NCBI RefSeq assembly: GCF_028372415.1
Contig: NC_092872.1
Location: 392,172,853 to 392,236,852 of the forward strand
From: Notamacropus eugenii
Taxonomy: Eukaryota > Chordata > Mammalia > Diprotodontia > Macropodidae
DNA: 64,000 bases
Direction: 5' to 3'
Shown: piece after piece, positions 53,591-64,000 of the stretch
Numbering within the stretch: position 1 is the stretch's first letter
How the letters are laid out: every line of letters begins with the position of its first letter
The notes under the pieces: model-generated
Database searches by the model: none
Seen by the model: only the letters and a program-made list of their open reading frames with translations
What the model was told of the DNA's origin: nothing
Translations under genes and position numbers: made by a program

Positions 53591-56500
53591 TTGCTTTCAT
53601 TAGCACAACTGTTAAAATCCTCCATATTTGGTCTTTTCTGCATTTCTATACTCAGTTGTTCTCCGTCTCTCCTATCTATAGTCTACTCTTACTATGTTTC
53701 TTATCTTCACAAATGTTCAACAATGTGATTCCAATTCACATGTTTCATTAACTTGCTTACAGTTGCAAGGGAAAATGTATGCACCGTATATCTTCCTTTT
53801 CAAATAGATGAGAAAAAAAATGTTTAGTACAAAGTTGCTTTCCTTTTCTTTCTTCTCCACCAAATATCCTATATAAAAGTTGGGAAAGGGGGAAAGAGTC
53901 CCTCAAAGGACCTAGAAACACAATAAATTAGGGATACGTATGTCCACATGCATTTTTCCAGATGACCAAATCTATATGACCCTCACCACTCTTTCAACTT
54001 CTGGGTCTTTAAATGTTTAGGTTGTAAATATTTAAATTTATTGGTTAAGAAAATTGAAGATGAATTTTCAACATAGTATTTTAGTGTTTCTCAAGCATCC
54101 AGAAATCCCTCTCCATTCCCTGTAAAACATTTCTTTTCTCCATTTGCCAATAGTAAAACAAAGGAATAAAAATTCAGAGATAAATTAACAGGCAATAAAA
54201 TAAAAAATAAATAAATAATGACTGACTAAAACATCACTATCAACAACGACGTAACATTTGCAGTCCTGAATAGCTCTAATAGGGATACATTTTGATTTTG
54301 TTCAGATTCCTTTTCTGTTTTCAATTATTTTTAAAGACCTGGAGTAGTCAAAGGTTTATTTAAACTAATCTCAAATAAGTAAGGTAGCAAAGAACATGGT
54401 AAAAAAGTACACACACACATGCACATGCACACACATTTCTATGTCTCTCCAATAATTGATATTCTAAAACAATGGTTAATTAAATCAATACATCAGTTAT
54501 TTTTTCCATGAAACTTATGCCCTTTTTGTTCATTTATTTTGAGTCAAAATCTGATTTTATAAATATTGTGAGTTTTTTCTGTAAAAGTTCTCTCCAGACA
54601 TGCAGGTCAGTAACTAATCTCCAAATTCTAGTCTTAGATGTTTGTACAGCATAATGAGGCTAAGTAATTTGCCTATATTCACATAGCTATTATTTATCAG
54701 AAACTGGATTGAATAAAAGTGTGGCCTTGTGTCTGCTGTATTTTGCTATGACTCTGATGAGTTTTATTCAGTCTTGAATGGATTTCCATTACAACAGAAA
54801 AATAGTTTGCAATTTATAAAGTTTTAAAACTGCAAATGGGGAAAGAAAAGTCTCTAAATATTGAAAGATATTTTGTGGCAAACATTATGAAAACCTGATT
54901 TTACCACGCTACTTTTTGGAAGTGGTATTCATACTTGGAGTCCCAAATTTTTATATCTTTTTATAATGGAACATATGATCAAATTTAAGTTTTCTTTGAT
55001 ATTTCAAAATGTACTTCAAGATTCTACTGTTTAGTAATGGTTATTACCGTATATAAAAAGGACAAAGAGCTATTTAATTAAAGTGACTTCAAAAGGATGT
55101 GAAAGGCAAATTCAGTCATGTCCAGTAATCTCAATCACAGAGGACCCCACAAAAGTCCAATAAATGAAATAGGGATCTGATAAACTAAATCTTTTTAATC
55201 TGCTTTGATACTAAGCCATGGAATGTAAAAAAGGGCTGACCTATGACTAGCATAACTCCACTTTGCTCATTCTGATTATATCCCCTATCACCCCATGCTC
55301 TGGGATTATCTAAATCTGGTCACATCTTAGGGACTTCTCCAAAAATGTTCTGTGTAGTACATATTGTTCCTATTTATCCTTTCTTATAGAAAAGAACAAA
55401 ATGTAGTTCATGCTTCGATATTTTGAGATGAGGGTTAAAGAGTGCTTAGATTTTCTACATGTATTTAGAATAACTGGGCATATTGGGGACAAGAGAATCT
55501 TTATTCAACCCCGTAGAAAGTGTGCTTCCCCCAAAAACAACAACAAGGAAGTAGTACTTAAATTAGTTCACAAGCAGTTCTCATTTTCCTTGATAAGTAC
55601 ATTTATTAGCTCCAGGACATCCTGTTTTGGAAGGGAAATGTAATTAAGTTTACTAGAGAAGAATCCTCTGATACTCTAATAGTTACTTTTTCAACCCAGA
55701 GGCATACACCTAAGCAAAGATGTACAAAGTAAGTGCAAAACTTGCCTCCTTTTTTTGCTGAGATGGGGAAATGTGGTTATGAAATGTTGCCTATACTGTT
55801 AAAATGTAGACAATTGATGTGTTGGAATGCTTAAATCAACTCTTGTATTTTCATCTCTGTTTTCTTGGCACATATTACAAGGGGAAACGGTGGGTAAGGG
55901 AGAGTGGGAGCAGGATATTTTCGGTATGAAGATGACGAAAAGAGTAATTTTCATATATGATTTAAATGTATACTAAATATAGTTATACAGCAGGCATGGG
56001 CAGGAAATGCTTAAGATCTGGGAGCAGGGTAGGATTATAACTGATTACTTTTCATTGCATTGTAAGTGTTCAAAATTATAGTTTTCTAGAGTTCTATTTG
56101 CTATGGAAATGGAGAGAAGGAGAAAGGGAGACAGAAGGAATATAGATATAAAATATTCATTGTGTGTAAAAGGTAGGGAACACTGAGAAGACTGATTTCA
56201 AATAACATACAGTAACATGAAAAACTACTATATAAAATCTGTACAAGCAAAATGAAGGTCAAAGGAATGGAGTAATGGATAAGCCATACACTGATTTTAC
56301 ATTCTCCTTCTCAAAAAGGGAGAGGAAAATTAAATGTCTCCAGGCAACAATGTTATGCAGAGTATAAAATGTTAATGTATTGGTCTGCCAAAGAAAAGCA
56401 AGAGAAGAGTAGAACACCGAAAAGCACAATTTTGTGCTGCTTGAATATGTCCATTCTTATTACAACCATTTGTGGCAGTAAGTCCCATTCATGAAACGCT

Positions 56501-57159
56501 CTCTCTGTCTCTGTATCTCAGTGTTTGTCTCTTTAATGTCGTTGTCTCTTTTTTTCTGTTCTGATCTCTCTGTTTCATTAACTTTCTATTTCCATTTCTG
56601 TCTCTGTTGCTGTTTTTCTCTATATCTCTTTCATTATCTCTGTCTTTTTGTCGATATCTCTGTCCATGTCTCTCTGTCCCTTTCTTTTTTTCACACATAT
56701 GATCTGCTCAAATAGAGAAGATTTTTGTCATGTCCCCAGAACACAGTAGCTAAAAGGAACTTGGAGGTCATTTAGACCTTCTAGTCATGTATGTTAGTGT
56801 AGCACTCTGCTGGGTAATGGAACTACTACATAAAAAACAATACCATGATACTTCAATTCATATAAAGAAATGAAAATATGGGTAATCTCACCACTAGAAA
56901 TCAGGTACTCAATAAAATTACTGGAAGAGACATTAGTCAGAGGATCAAACAATGCATTTTTTTAATCAACAGGCACAAAAAATAGACTTAAGATGACATT
57001 TCTGTTTCCAAAAAAATTATATCCATTTCTTGGCAATAGTTGAGGTGTCTGGTCAACTATTCAAGCTGGATAATACAGGGCTCTTACTCTCAACATAGTG
57101 AATAGCTTCATATTTCTGCATTAGGCGTTTGCATTGGGCTTTCATCATGGAGTCATAAT
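53591..57159. other. Quiet stretch with one MIR relic and simple repeats
   Basis: No gene signal. Small items: an ACACAC-rich run at 54408-54436; a probable MIR fragment (-) at 54600-54720 (GAGGCTAAGTAATTTGCC, TTCACATAGCTATTATTTATCAGAAACTGG); and a degenerate TCTCTG-rich tract at 56490-56695, which yields small artefactual frames on both strands. The rest is unassigned AT-rich sequence and could be single-copy. Confidence 0.5.
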
Positions 57160-57330
57160 GCAGCGATATAAAAAGAGAGTAGGATTTGAGGTCAGGATAC
57201 TTGAGATCCAAATATAGTTCTGTCGTTACCAGAAAGAATTTCATTAAGTCACAAGCTCTCAGACTTTCAGTTTCCTCATTAGTGAAATGGAATTCATGCC
57301 ACCTATTATTATTTAGTGCAATAATATTAC
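57160..57330 (+). mobile_element. MIR SINE relic
   Basis: AGGATTTGAGGTCAGGATACTT, then TTCTGTCGTTACCAG, AAGTCACAAGCTCTCAGACT and TCAGTTTCCTCATTAGTGAAATGG follow MIR from the tRNA-like part into the core. The minus-strand frame 57442-57053 that spans it has no domain and is rejected. Confidence 0.7.
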
Positions 57331-57469
57331 CTAGAAAAAAATGAATATCATTATTGATATTACTAAAATGCTTCTTTTGGAGTATTGATAATTGCACTGT
57401 AACAATAATATCACCATAACAATAATAGCACCATAATGTCATCAGCTAATTAATTCACTAGATCCCTTT

Positions 57470-58390
57470 TTATAATTAATTTATTTTTAGTTTTCAAGCT
57501 TCACTTACATAAGATTTTGAGTTTTGAATTTTCTCCACCTCCCTTTTCATTCCCCTTCCCAAGAAAGCATTTTTTTTTACTCTACTTACACATTCACATT
57601 GAATATATGTTCACACTAGTCATGATGTGAAGAAGAATTAAAACAATGGGAAGAACCACAAGAAAGAGGAAACAAAACAAAATAACAAAAGAAAATGGGA
57701 GCAAATAGTATGCTTCCATCTGTATTCAGACTCCAAAGTTCTTTCTCTGGATGTGGATTGCATTTTCCATCATGAGTCTTGGAGTTGTCTTAGATCATTG
57801 CATTGAAGAGAAGAACTAAGTCTGTCAGTCATCACAGAACATGGCTATTGTTCTGTACAATGTTCTCCTGATTCTGCTAATTTCACTTAATATCAGTCCA
57901 TATAAGTCTTTCTAGGTTGTTGTGAAGTTTGCCTGTTCATCATTTCTTATAACACAATGTTATTCTATTACATTCACATACAGTATCTTCTTCAGTCATT
58001 CCCCAGTTGATGAGCATCCCCTTAATTTCCAGTCCTTGGCTCCCACAAAAAGAGTGGTTATAAATATTTTTCATACACGTGGGTCATTTTCCCATTTGTA
58101 TGATCTCTTCAAGATACAGATGTAGAAGTGATATTGCTGGAACAAAGGGCATGCACAGTTTGATAGCCCTTTGAGCATAGTTCTAAATTGGTCTCCTACA
58201 TGGTTACATCAGTTCCCAACTCCATCAACAATTTCCAATTCCAAAAGTGCTCCAATTTTCCCACATCCTCTCCAAGATTTTTGCCTGTTTTATCATATTA
58301 ACCAATCTGATAGGTGTGATGTGGTACACATCAGAGTTGTTTTGATTTGCATTTATCTAAACAACAAATTCCTTACATTCTTTTAAGAAT
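57470..58390 (-). mobile_element. L1 (-): 3' UTR and ORF2 C-terminal end
   Basis: From the 3' tail (57470) through TTTGAATTTTCTCCACC and GAAGAATTAAAACAATGGGAAG (3' UTR) to the antisense of the Cys/Trp-rich C-terminus (58170-58260) and the TTTGATTTGCATTTATCT block near 58340. It is 5'-truncated near 58390. Confidence 0.8.
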
Positions 58391-59479
58391 AAAATAATAT
58401 GAAGATTGGAAAAATGCACACATGCATGCACATGTGTGCTATACAACTACATGTGAGTATATTCTTATACAGAATTTATATTTCTGTCTTCCAAGTTTCT
58501 GATCTCAATGCTTGTTTTTTGTTGTTGTTGTAGTACCTACTGTTTTGTTTGTTTTCTGTACCTATTTTATGCTGTCCTTCAGAACAAAGACCCCACAGGC
58601 TCTGTATTCTCTTTCGGGAGGAAATAAAAAGTCTGCCAAAATAATCTGCCACATTTTACCTATACAACTTTCATTCTCACTATTCATTAGCAAGTCGTCA
58701 GTCTCAAAATGACTTGAGACTAATTTATAACTTTTCCCCTTGGCATTTTTGTTTCTAAAATGCTCTTTTTCCTTTCTTCCATTTAAAAAAACCTTCCCAC
58801 ACTCCAGGTGACAGTTCGATGTGCTGTATATTAAGCCTTCTTGATCAGTCCTCATTGATTTCCCTTGACACTAATCTCCTACAAAGCTTTGAGTCTGTGC
58901 ATGTACATATGTCACTTCATTTTATACTCTTGGATATTGTTTGCTTTCATTCATATTATTTTCACTCCCTAATTAGATTTCAAGATCTGTGTACACAAAG
59001 ACCAGTATAATACTTTTTGTAGTCTTTATAGCAGATAATACAGTACTCAAAGTCAAGGCTAGATAATTAGACAATTATTGATTGGATTTCTTCCATAATT
59101 TTTTATAGTTAGATGAAGCGCATAATTCTCTATCAATTATACTGAGTCAGCTAATATACACACTACAAATGAAATCATCCATAAAGTCTCCTATTTCATG
59201 TTTTTCCATAATGTGATATCTAATATTAAATCCTTACCTAATAACGCAGAAAAGAATAATATTCTATAAAGTCTTTATATTGAAAATACCTGGAAAAGTA
59301 AACTCTTAGGAAGAACTGCATATTTGATGACCCAAAAGTTGTTATCTTTCAATTCTTCTTCAGCCATCATTGGGCATATATAATCCTGATTGATTGTTAG
59401 CATTCATGCTCCAAGAAGATCAAATGACATCACTCTGAAAGGATCAAGGTACAGTGTGACAGACTGAGGCTGATCAGAC
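58391..59479. other. No gene; possible L2 relic at 58810-59020
   Basis: 58810-59020 has an L2-like word order (TTAAGCCTTCTTGATCAGTCC, CCTAATTAGATTTCAAGATCTG) but is weak. The remainder has short GTT and ACATGC runs and no other recognised feature. Confidence 0.4.
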
Positions 59480-59939
59480 CAATACATGTTTAGAAGGTTC
59501 TAACACAGTTCAGGCAAAAATAGTCCATATGCATATTTAGACCAGAAATGTCTCTAAATTTGTATATCTCACAGTTCTTTTCAAGTACTGCATTTCTGCT
59601 TCATTCATAGAGTATGGTCACTTCTTTGATGAAGACATAGCATTCTGGGTGGTTCTGTGCCAGTGTCTCAAATGTCTCACAATTAAATCGAAAGTATTTG
59701 AAAGAGAGCTTGAGAATGTCTTTTCATTGCTTCTTCTGACCTCTTTGTGTATACTTGTTTTGTGTGAGTTCTCTATGAACTAATTTTTAAGTAAATGTAT
59801 GTTTGGCATTGAACAACCTGACCAGCCCCTCAAAGTTGTAATCTGCAGTAAACTTTAAATGCTTTGGCAGTTCAGCTCAAGAAGGGACCTAGCTACCTTA
59901 TCTTGCCAACTGATCTTTAGTATTTTTCTAAGATAATTT

Positions 59940-61886
59940 TCAGCTTGTTCTGTATCTATTGATACAAATATAGGTTTTTTTTAAAACTTTTATTCTTTAA
60001 ATAAAAGTAAATCCAACTGATCTTGTTTGTTTTTGGAAGCTCATTTATGGTCTGTTCAATTTCTTTTTCTAAAATGGGTCTACTTAAGGAGAAGGTGGTC
60101 TAGCTGTGCCATATCTAAAAGTTTACTATAAAGCAGCAATCATCAAAACTATCTGTTGCTAAGAAATAGAGTGGTAAATCAGTAGGGTAGTTTAAGTACA
60201 GAAGACACAGTAGTTAATGATAATATTAATCTACTATTTGATGAATGCAAAGACCCCACCACCTGGGTTACAAACTCACTCTTCTACAAAAATTACTAGG
60301 AAAGCTGGAAAAATAAATGTGTCAGAAATCAGTCATGGGCCAATACCTTATGTTGTATATCAAGACCAGGTCAAAAATGTGTGCATGATTTAGATATAAA
60401 GGTTGATACCATAAACAAATTAGGAGAGCACAGAATAGTTTAACCCCAAGATCAGTTGAGAAGGGAAGAATTTATGACCAAATTAGAGATAGAGAATATT
60501 ATGAAATGCAAAACTGCCACTTTAATTACATTAATTTTTTTTTAAAAAGTTGTTGCTGTTGTTGTTGTTGTCGTTGTTGTTGTTTTACAAACAAAGCCAA
60601 TGCAATCAAGAATAGAAGGTTAGCAGAAAGCTGGGAAGGATTTTTAGAGCCTGTGTCTCTGATAAAGGCCTCAATTCTAAAATATATAAAGAACAGAGTG
60701 AAATTTATAGGAATGTCATTCTTCAATTGTTAAATGGTCAAATGATATGAACAAGCAGTTTTCAGATGAAGAAATTAAAGCTACCTGTAGCTTAATAAAA
60801 AAAACTCTCTAGGTCACTAGAAATGCAAATTAAAACAACTCACATCTATCAGATTGGCTAACATGACAAAACAGGAAAATGATAAATGTTGAAGAGGATA
60901 TGGGAAAATTGGAACACTGATGCATTATTGATGGAATTGGGAATGGATCCAACTGTTTTGGAGAGCAGTTGGGAACTGTGTCTAAAGGTCTACCAGACTG
61001 TGATCTGATCCCTTTGATCCAACAATATCTCTACTAGCTTTGTACCCCAAAGAGATCATATAAATGGAAAAAAAAACCCACATGAACAAGAATATTTATA
61101 ACAGCTCTTTTTGTTGTGGCAAAGAATTGAAGATTGAGAGGGAATGACCATCCACTGGGGAGTGGCTGAACAAGTTGTGGCTTATGAACGTAATGGAATA
61201 CTATTGTTCCATGGGAAATGATATTTCAGCAGATTTCAGAAAAACCTGGAAAGACTTCCATGAACTTATGCTGAGTGAAAAAAGCAGAACCAGGAGAATA
61301 CTGTACATAGTAACAACAACATTATACAATGTCCAACTTTGATAGACTTATCTCTTCTCATCAATATAATGATTTAAGACAATTACAAAGACTCATGATG
61401 GAAAGTGCTATCCACATCCAGAGAAAGAATTATCGAGTCTGGATGGAGATAGAAGCATACTATTTTCTCCTCTTTTTTCTTTCTTTTGTTCTGATTCTTC
61501 TTTCAAAGCATGATTAATGTGAAAATGTTTAATATGATTGTAAATGAATAGCCTATGTCAGATTGTATACTGTCTTACAGAGGCTGGGGGAGAGACAGAG
61601 GGGAAAAATATAGATCAATATCTTATAATAATGAATATTGATAACTAAAAATTAATAAATATATTTTTAAAAATTAGATCTATTCACGTTGTATGTACTC
61701 TTCTGCTAATTTAGGCAATTTATATTTTTTGTAAATATTCTTCAATTTTGCTTATTTTGTTAAATTTATTGACATGTAATTGGCAAAATGGATCCTTAAA
61801 ATTGCTTTCATTTTATCTTCATTAGTGTGTTCACTCTTTTAATGTTTAATACTGAGTTGGTTTTCTTCTTTTATTTTTTTAATTGG
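59940..61886 (-). mobile_element. L1 ORF2 fragment (-), split by a plus-strand L1
   Basis: 59943-60085 contains the antisense of L1 ORF2 from the motif A region (CTGTATCTATTGATAC) to the linker (TTCAATTTCTTTTTCTAAAATGG). 61675-61886 continues the linker (TAATTTAGGCAATTTATATTTT, TTTGTTAAATTTATTGACA). Most of the intervening L1 is absent, so this is a short or internally deleted fragment inside the RTE-like element. Confidence 0.5.
60086..61674 (+). mobile_element. 5'-truncated L1 (+)
   Basis: It begins inside ORF2 (GGAGAAGGTGGTCTAGCTGTG, the GGLAVPYLKVYYKAAIIKT block). It continues through CTGTTTTGGAGAGCAGTTGG (Cys/Trp-rich end), CAACAATATCTCTACTAGC and a 3' UTR, to an A/T-rich tail (TTAATAAATATATTTTTAAAAA) at 61674. 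Possible target duplication: GGTCTACTTAA on the left and GATCTATTCAC on the right. Frames are broken. A (GTT)n-like run at 60550-60582 lies within it. Confidence 0.75.
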
Positions 61887-63290
61887 GATTTTCCTAAGAC
61901 AATTCAAATGGAAACAATTCAGTTTCCTGGGATGACAGCAGCATGCTGTTCAGTTTTCACAGGCAAAAGCAATAAAGTCAGGAAAACACCTCTAAAGACT
62001 TGCAATTTCATAAGCAAATCAATGCTTCTTCTCTCTCACTCTCCTTTGGAGCCTCCCAAACAGTGAACTAGATCTGGTAGTGGGTGCATCAACCTCATCA
62101 TCTTTGTTTACATATCTGGAAAGTATACTGCCAAAGTAAGTGAACTTATCCACTGCATTCAGAATTTCTCCTTTGCTGTAACTAATGGTTCCACATATGG
62201 ATGGTCCAGTGTTGGCTGGTGAAGAATCATTGTTTTGTTGGTGCTAACTATTGAGCCAAAATTGCACAAATGGCAGAGAATTGGCCCATACTGTGTTGCA
62301 TTTTAGTCTCAGAGTTGACACTGAGTGTATAATCTTCTGCAAACAAAAAGTTGCAAACCAACTTTTCCTCCACTTTTAGCTTTTTCAAGTAAAAAAAATA
62401 TACTACCAGGGCTGTAGCTGACATTGATTTTATTTTCTTCTTTGTGGAATATATCTGATAACATCCCGAAAGACATTATGCTAAAAAGCATGAGAGGAAA
62501 CACATACCTTTCTTTATACTACTGGTAACCCAGGAAAGTGTGAGAGCATTGTTTGTTATCCAGGCATGCCATCATACAAATGGCATACAATACTGAAAAA
62601 CTTCTCCAGGCAACAACAATTTTCCATGATCTTCTACAAGTCCTCAAGGCTGACACTATCAAAGGTCTTGGTTAGATCAGCAAATGTTGTATAAAGTCTT
62701 TTCTGCTCTTGACATTTTTCTTGCAGTTGTCAGGCAGAAAGCTGCACTGGCTCTTGGATAGAGGACCATTTTCTAGGTGAAGGATAAGCCTAATAAGGAA
62801 AACTGTGGCAAGAATTTTTGGAAATGACTAAGAGACAGATGCCCCTCATCAAGGGATTGTCCCAGAACATCCCATTTCCTTACACAAATGGCCAGTGGAG
62901 GCATTGTTCAACTCCTGGGGGATAACCTCCTCTTGCCATACAACCTAGAACATTTCAGTCAATTTTTACGTAAGCATTGGAAGCTCTGCTTTGTAAATTT
63001 CAGATAGAATAAAAGGACTCTAATGGCATTCAAAACGTCTTCTTCAGTTGGAAGTTTGGCTAGAGAGGGATTGAGTTCAAGCTGAGGTATATGTAGGGTA
63101 AATAGTTTCACCATTGGTTGATGACAGTCTGTTGAGAACACTATGAATGTGTTCAGCACATCTCTCCAGGATTATGTCCTTTTCACGAATCAGTGTGACT
63201 ACATCAGCATTGAGTAGGTGAGGTCTACCAGAGGACTTTGGCTCATAAGTAGTCTTTAGGGTGTCAGAGAATCATGAGTAATACTGGTAC
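61887..63290 (-). pseudogene. Reverse transcriptase relic of the RTE-like element
   Basis: Coding blocks are recoverable only piecewise. The finger/palm start lies around 63200-62800, motif A (ADLTKTFDSVS) near 62660 and a VQLCLASLC-type gap. Motif C with Glu in place of the second residue of the DD pair is near 62330, and the thumb region with LGSILSRYVNKD-like text near 62130-62090. Several stops interrupt the frame, for example the 66- and 64-codon frames 63159-62959 and 62503-62309. It would have been the copying enzyme of a LINE; it is inactive. Confidence 0.55.
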
Positions 63291-63324
63291 AGAAACTGAA
63301 AGTCAGATCAGTAGAATAGATTAA

Positions 63325-64000
63325 TCAACCTGTTATTTACAAAGTGCTTATAGATTATCTAATGTATCTCAGTCATTCTGTTAGTTGCTAGGTATTTCAA
63401 TATTAAAAAAAAAAAGAATATGCCATGATGCTCTCAGAGAAACCTGGAAAGACATGCATGGGTTGATGCCAAGTGAAATATACTAGGTACAAAAAAAAGG
63501 CAATATTTTAAGATGATCAGCTGTAAATGACTTAGCTATTCACAGCAATGCAATGATCCATGACAACTCTAAAAGACTTAGGATGAAAAAGTCTATTTAT
63601 CCCCAGAAAGAGAACTGAAGGTGTCTGAATACAGATTGAAACATACATTTTATTAGTTTATTTTTCTTCAGCTTTTTGTATATGTTTTCTTTCACAACTT
63701 GACAATTATGAATATGTTTTGCATTACTACACATATGTAACCTATATGGAATTGTTTGACTTGTCAATGAGGGAGGTTGGGGAGGGAGCCAGGGAGAGAA
63801 TTTGGAAATCAAAGTTTTAAAGACAAATGTTAAAAATTCTTTTAACATGTAACTAGGGAAAATTGAATACTAAATAAATACAATTTTAAAAGAAGGATAG
63901 AAAAAAGGCATAAAAATAATTTTTACTCTCAAGGTGCTTATATATTATTGGAGTAGAAAATAATTACATATATGGTTCCTTAGCAGACTACTGATGGGAT
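63325..64000. mobile_element. Old unassigned repeat split by an L1 3' end
   Basis: Left part 63325-63417: TTACAAAGTGCTTATAGATT, TCATTCTGTTAGTTGCTAGG. Right part after 63890: TTTACTCTCAAGGTGCTTATATATTATTGG. Together they resemble the old interspersed repeat at 32485 and 34290. The left and right parts are joined if the L1 between them is removed. It continues beyond the window. Confidence 0.4.
63418..63890 (+). mobile_element. L1 3' end (+), strongly 5'-truncated
   Basis: It starts at the end of ORF2 (ATGCTCTCAGAGAAACCTGG, compare 8176-8200) and contains the same 3' UTR subfamily as L1 copy 3, ending AACATGTAACTAGGGAAAAT and ACTAAATAAATAC. About 470 bp long. Confidence 0.8.

Larger units (their letters stand above)
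59480..63290 (-). mobile_element. RTE-like non-LTR retrotransposon (-), split at about 59939/61887
   Basis: On the minus strand 63290-61887 reads as a reverse transcriptase. FADLTKTFDSVS (motif A, catalytic Asp present) lies near 62690-62640. Motif C reads FLFAEDYTLSV near 62350-62310, so FADD has become FAED. 59939-59480 holds the downstream C-terminal part (antisense of GATGAAGACATAGCATTCTGG, and CTTCTTCTGACC). The split edges share TATTTTTCTAAGATAATTT (59921-59939) and GATTTTCCTAAGACAATTC (61887-61905), a likely target duplication. Assignment to the RTE clade is from general recognition and not certain. Confidence 0.6.

Noticed and set aside
57053-57442. 129-codon minus-strand frame
   Set aside because: It overlaps a MIR relic and has no recognisable domain, no neighbours and no splice or promoter context.
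1-64000. tRNA, rRNA, snRNA or microRNA genes
   Set aside because: I looked for A/B boxes and cloverleaf-like sequence outside SINE heads and found none that I could support by eye.
1-64000. A new functional gene system hidden between the repeats
   Set aside because: The unassigned intervals (9581-10914, 30466-31664, 33603-34289, 53591-57159, 58391-59479) show no long frames with domain signal, no exon-like series and no conserved architecture that I can detect.

Overview
This window reads as nuclear DNA of a mammal, most likely a marsupial. The sequence is AT-rich with no compact coding. It is packed with L1 LINEs whose 5' ends carry a GAGCCAAGATGG-type start. A half-L1 (HAL1-like) family, tRNA-headed CORE/MIR-type SINEs with the long tail typical of metatherians, L2 and MIR relics and an RTE-like non-LTR element are also present. 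The clade is inferred from recognised repeat families; I cannot name the species. I see no intact cellular gene. The only host-gene trace is a processed ribosomal protein RPL23A fragment at the left edge.

Layout. 1-972: RPL23A pseudogene and a minus-strand L1 split by a SINE. 973-9580: a stack of four plus-strand L1 relics, one nested in the 3' UTR of another. 9581-12082: quiet sequence with one L2 and one MIR relic. 12083-29803: a Russian-doll nest. A HAL1-like element is split by a 5'-truncated plus-strand L1, which is split by a near-full-length minus-strand L1, which holds a betaretrovirus-like provirus (15226-20619) with paired LTRs and a perfect 6-bp target duplication. That provirus itself contains about 1.3 kb of foreign sequence. 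29804-34539: simple repeats, L2, a SINE and quiet DNA. 34540-40715: two minus-strand L1s. 40716-43829: MIR, a probable solo LTR, short repeats and a SINE. 43830-50040: a minus-strand L1 split by a plus-strand L1 with a decayed target duplication. 50041-52440: an unassigned stretch, then a minus-strand L1 holding a solo LTR with a perfect GATCAG duplication. 52645-53590: a long L2 segment. 53591-57469: quiet. 57470-58390: minus-strand L1. 59480-63290: an RTE-like element split by a minus-strand L1 fragment that is itself split by a plus-strand L1. 63325-64000: an old unassigned repeat split by an L1 3' end.

No genes here work together as a pathway. The history is successive retrotransposition: L2 and MIR first, then older L1/HAL1, then younger L1s, and finally the endogenous retrovirus, whose LTRs still match at about 97%. 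The most interesting material is the chimeric, internally rearranged provirus, the nested insertions that give a relative chronology, and the L1 copies that keep their 5' ends but have lost their middles.
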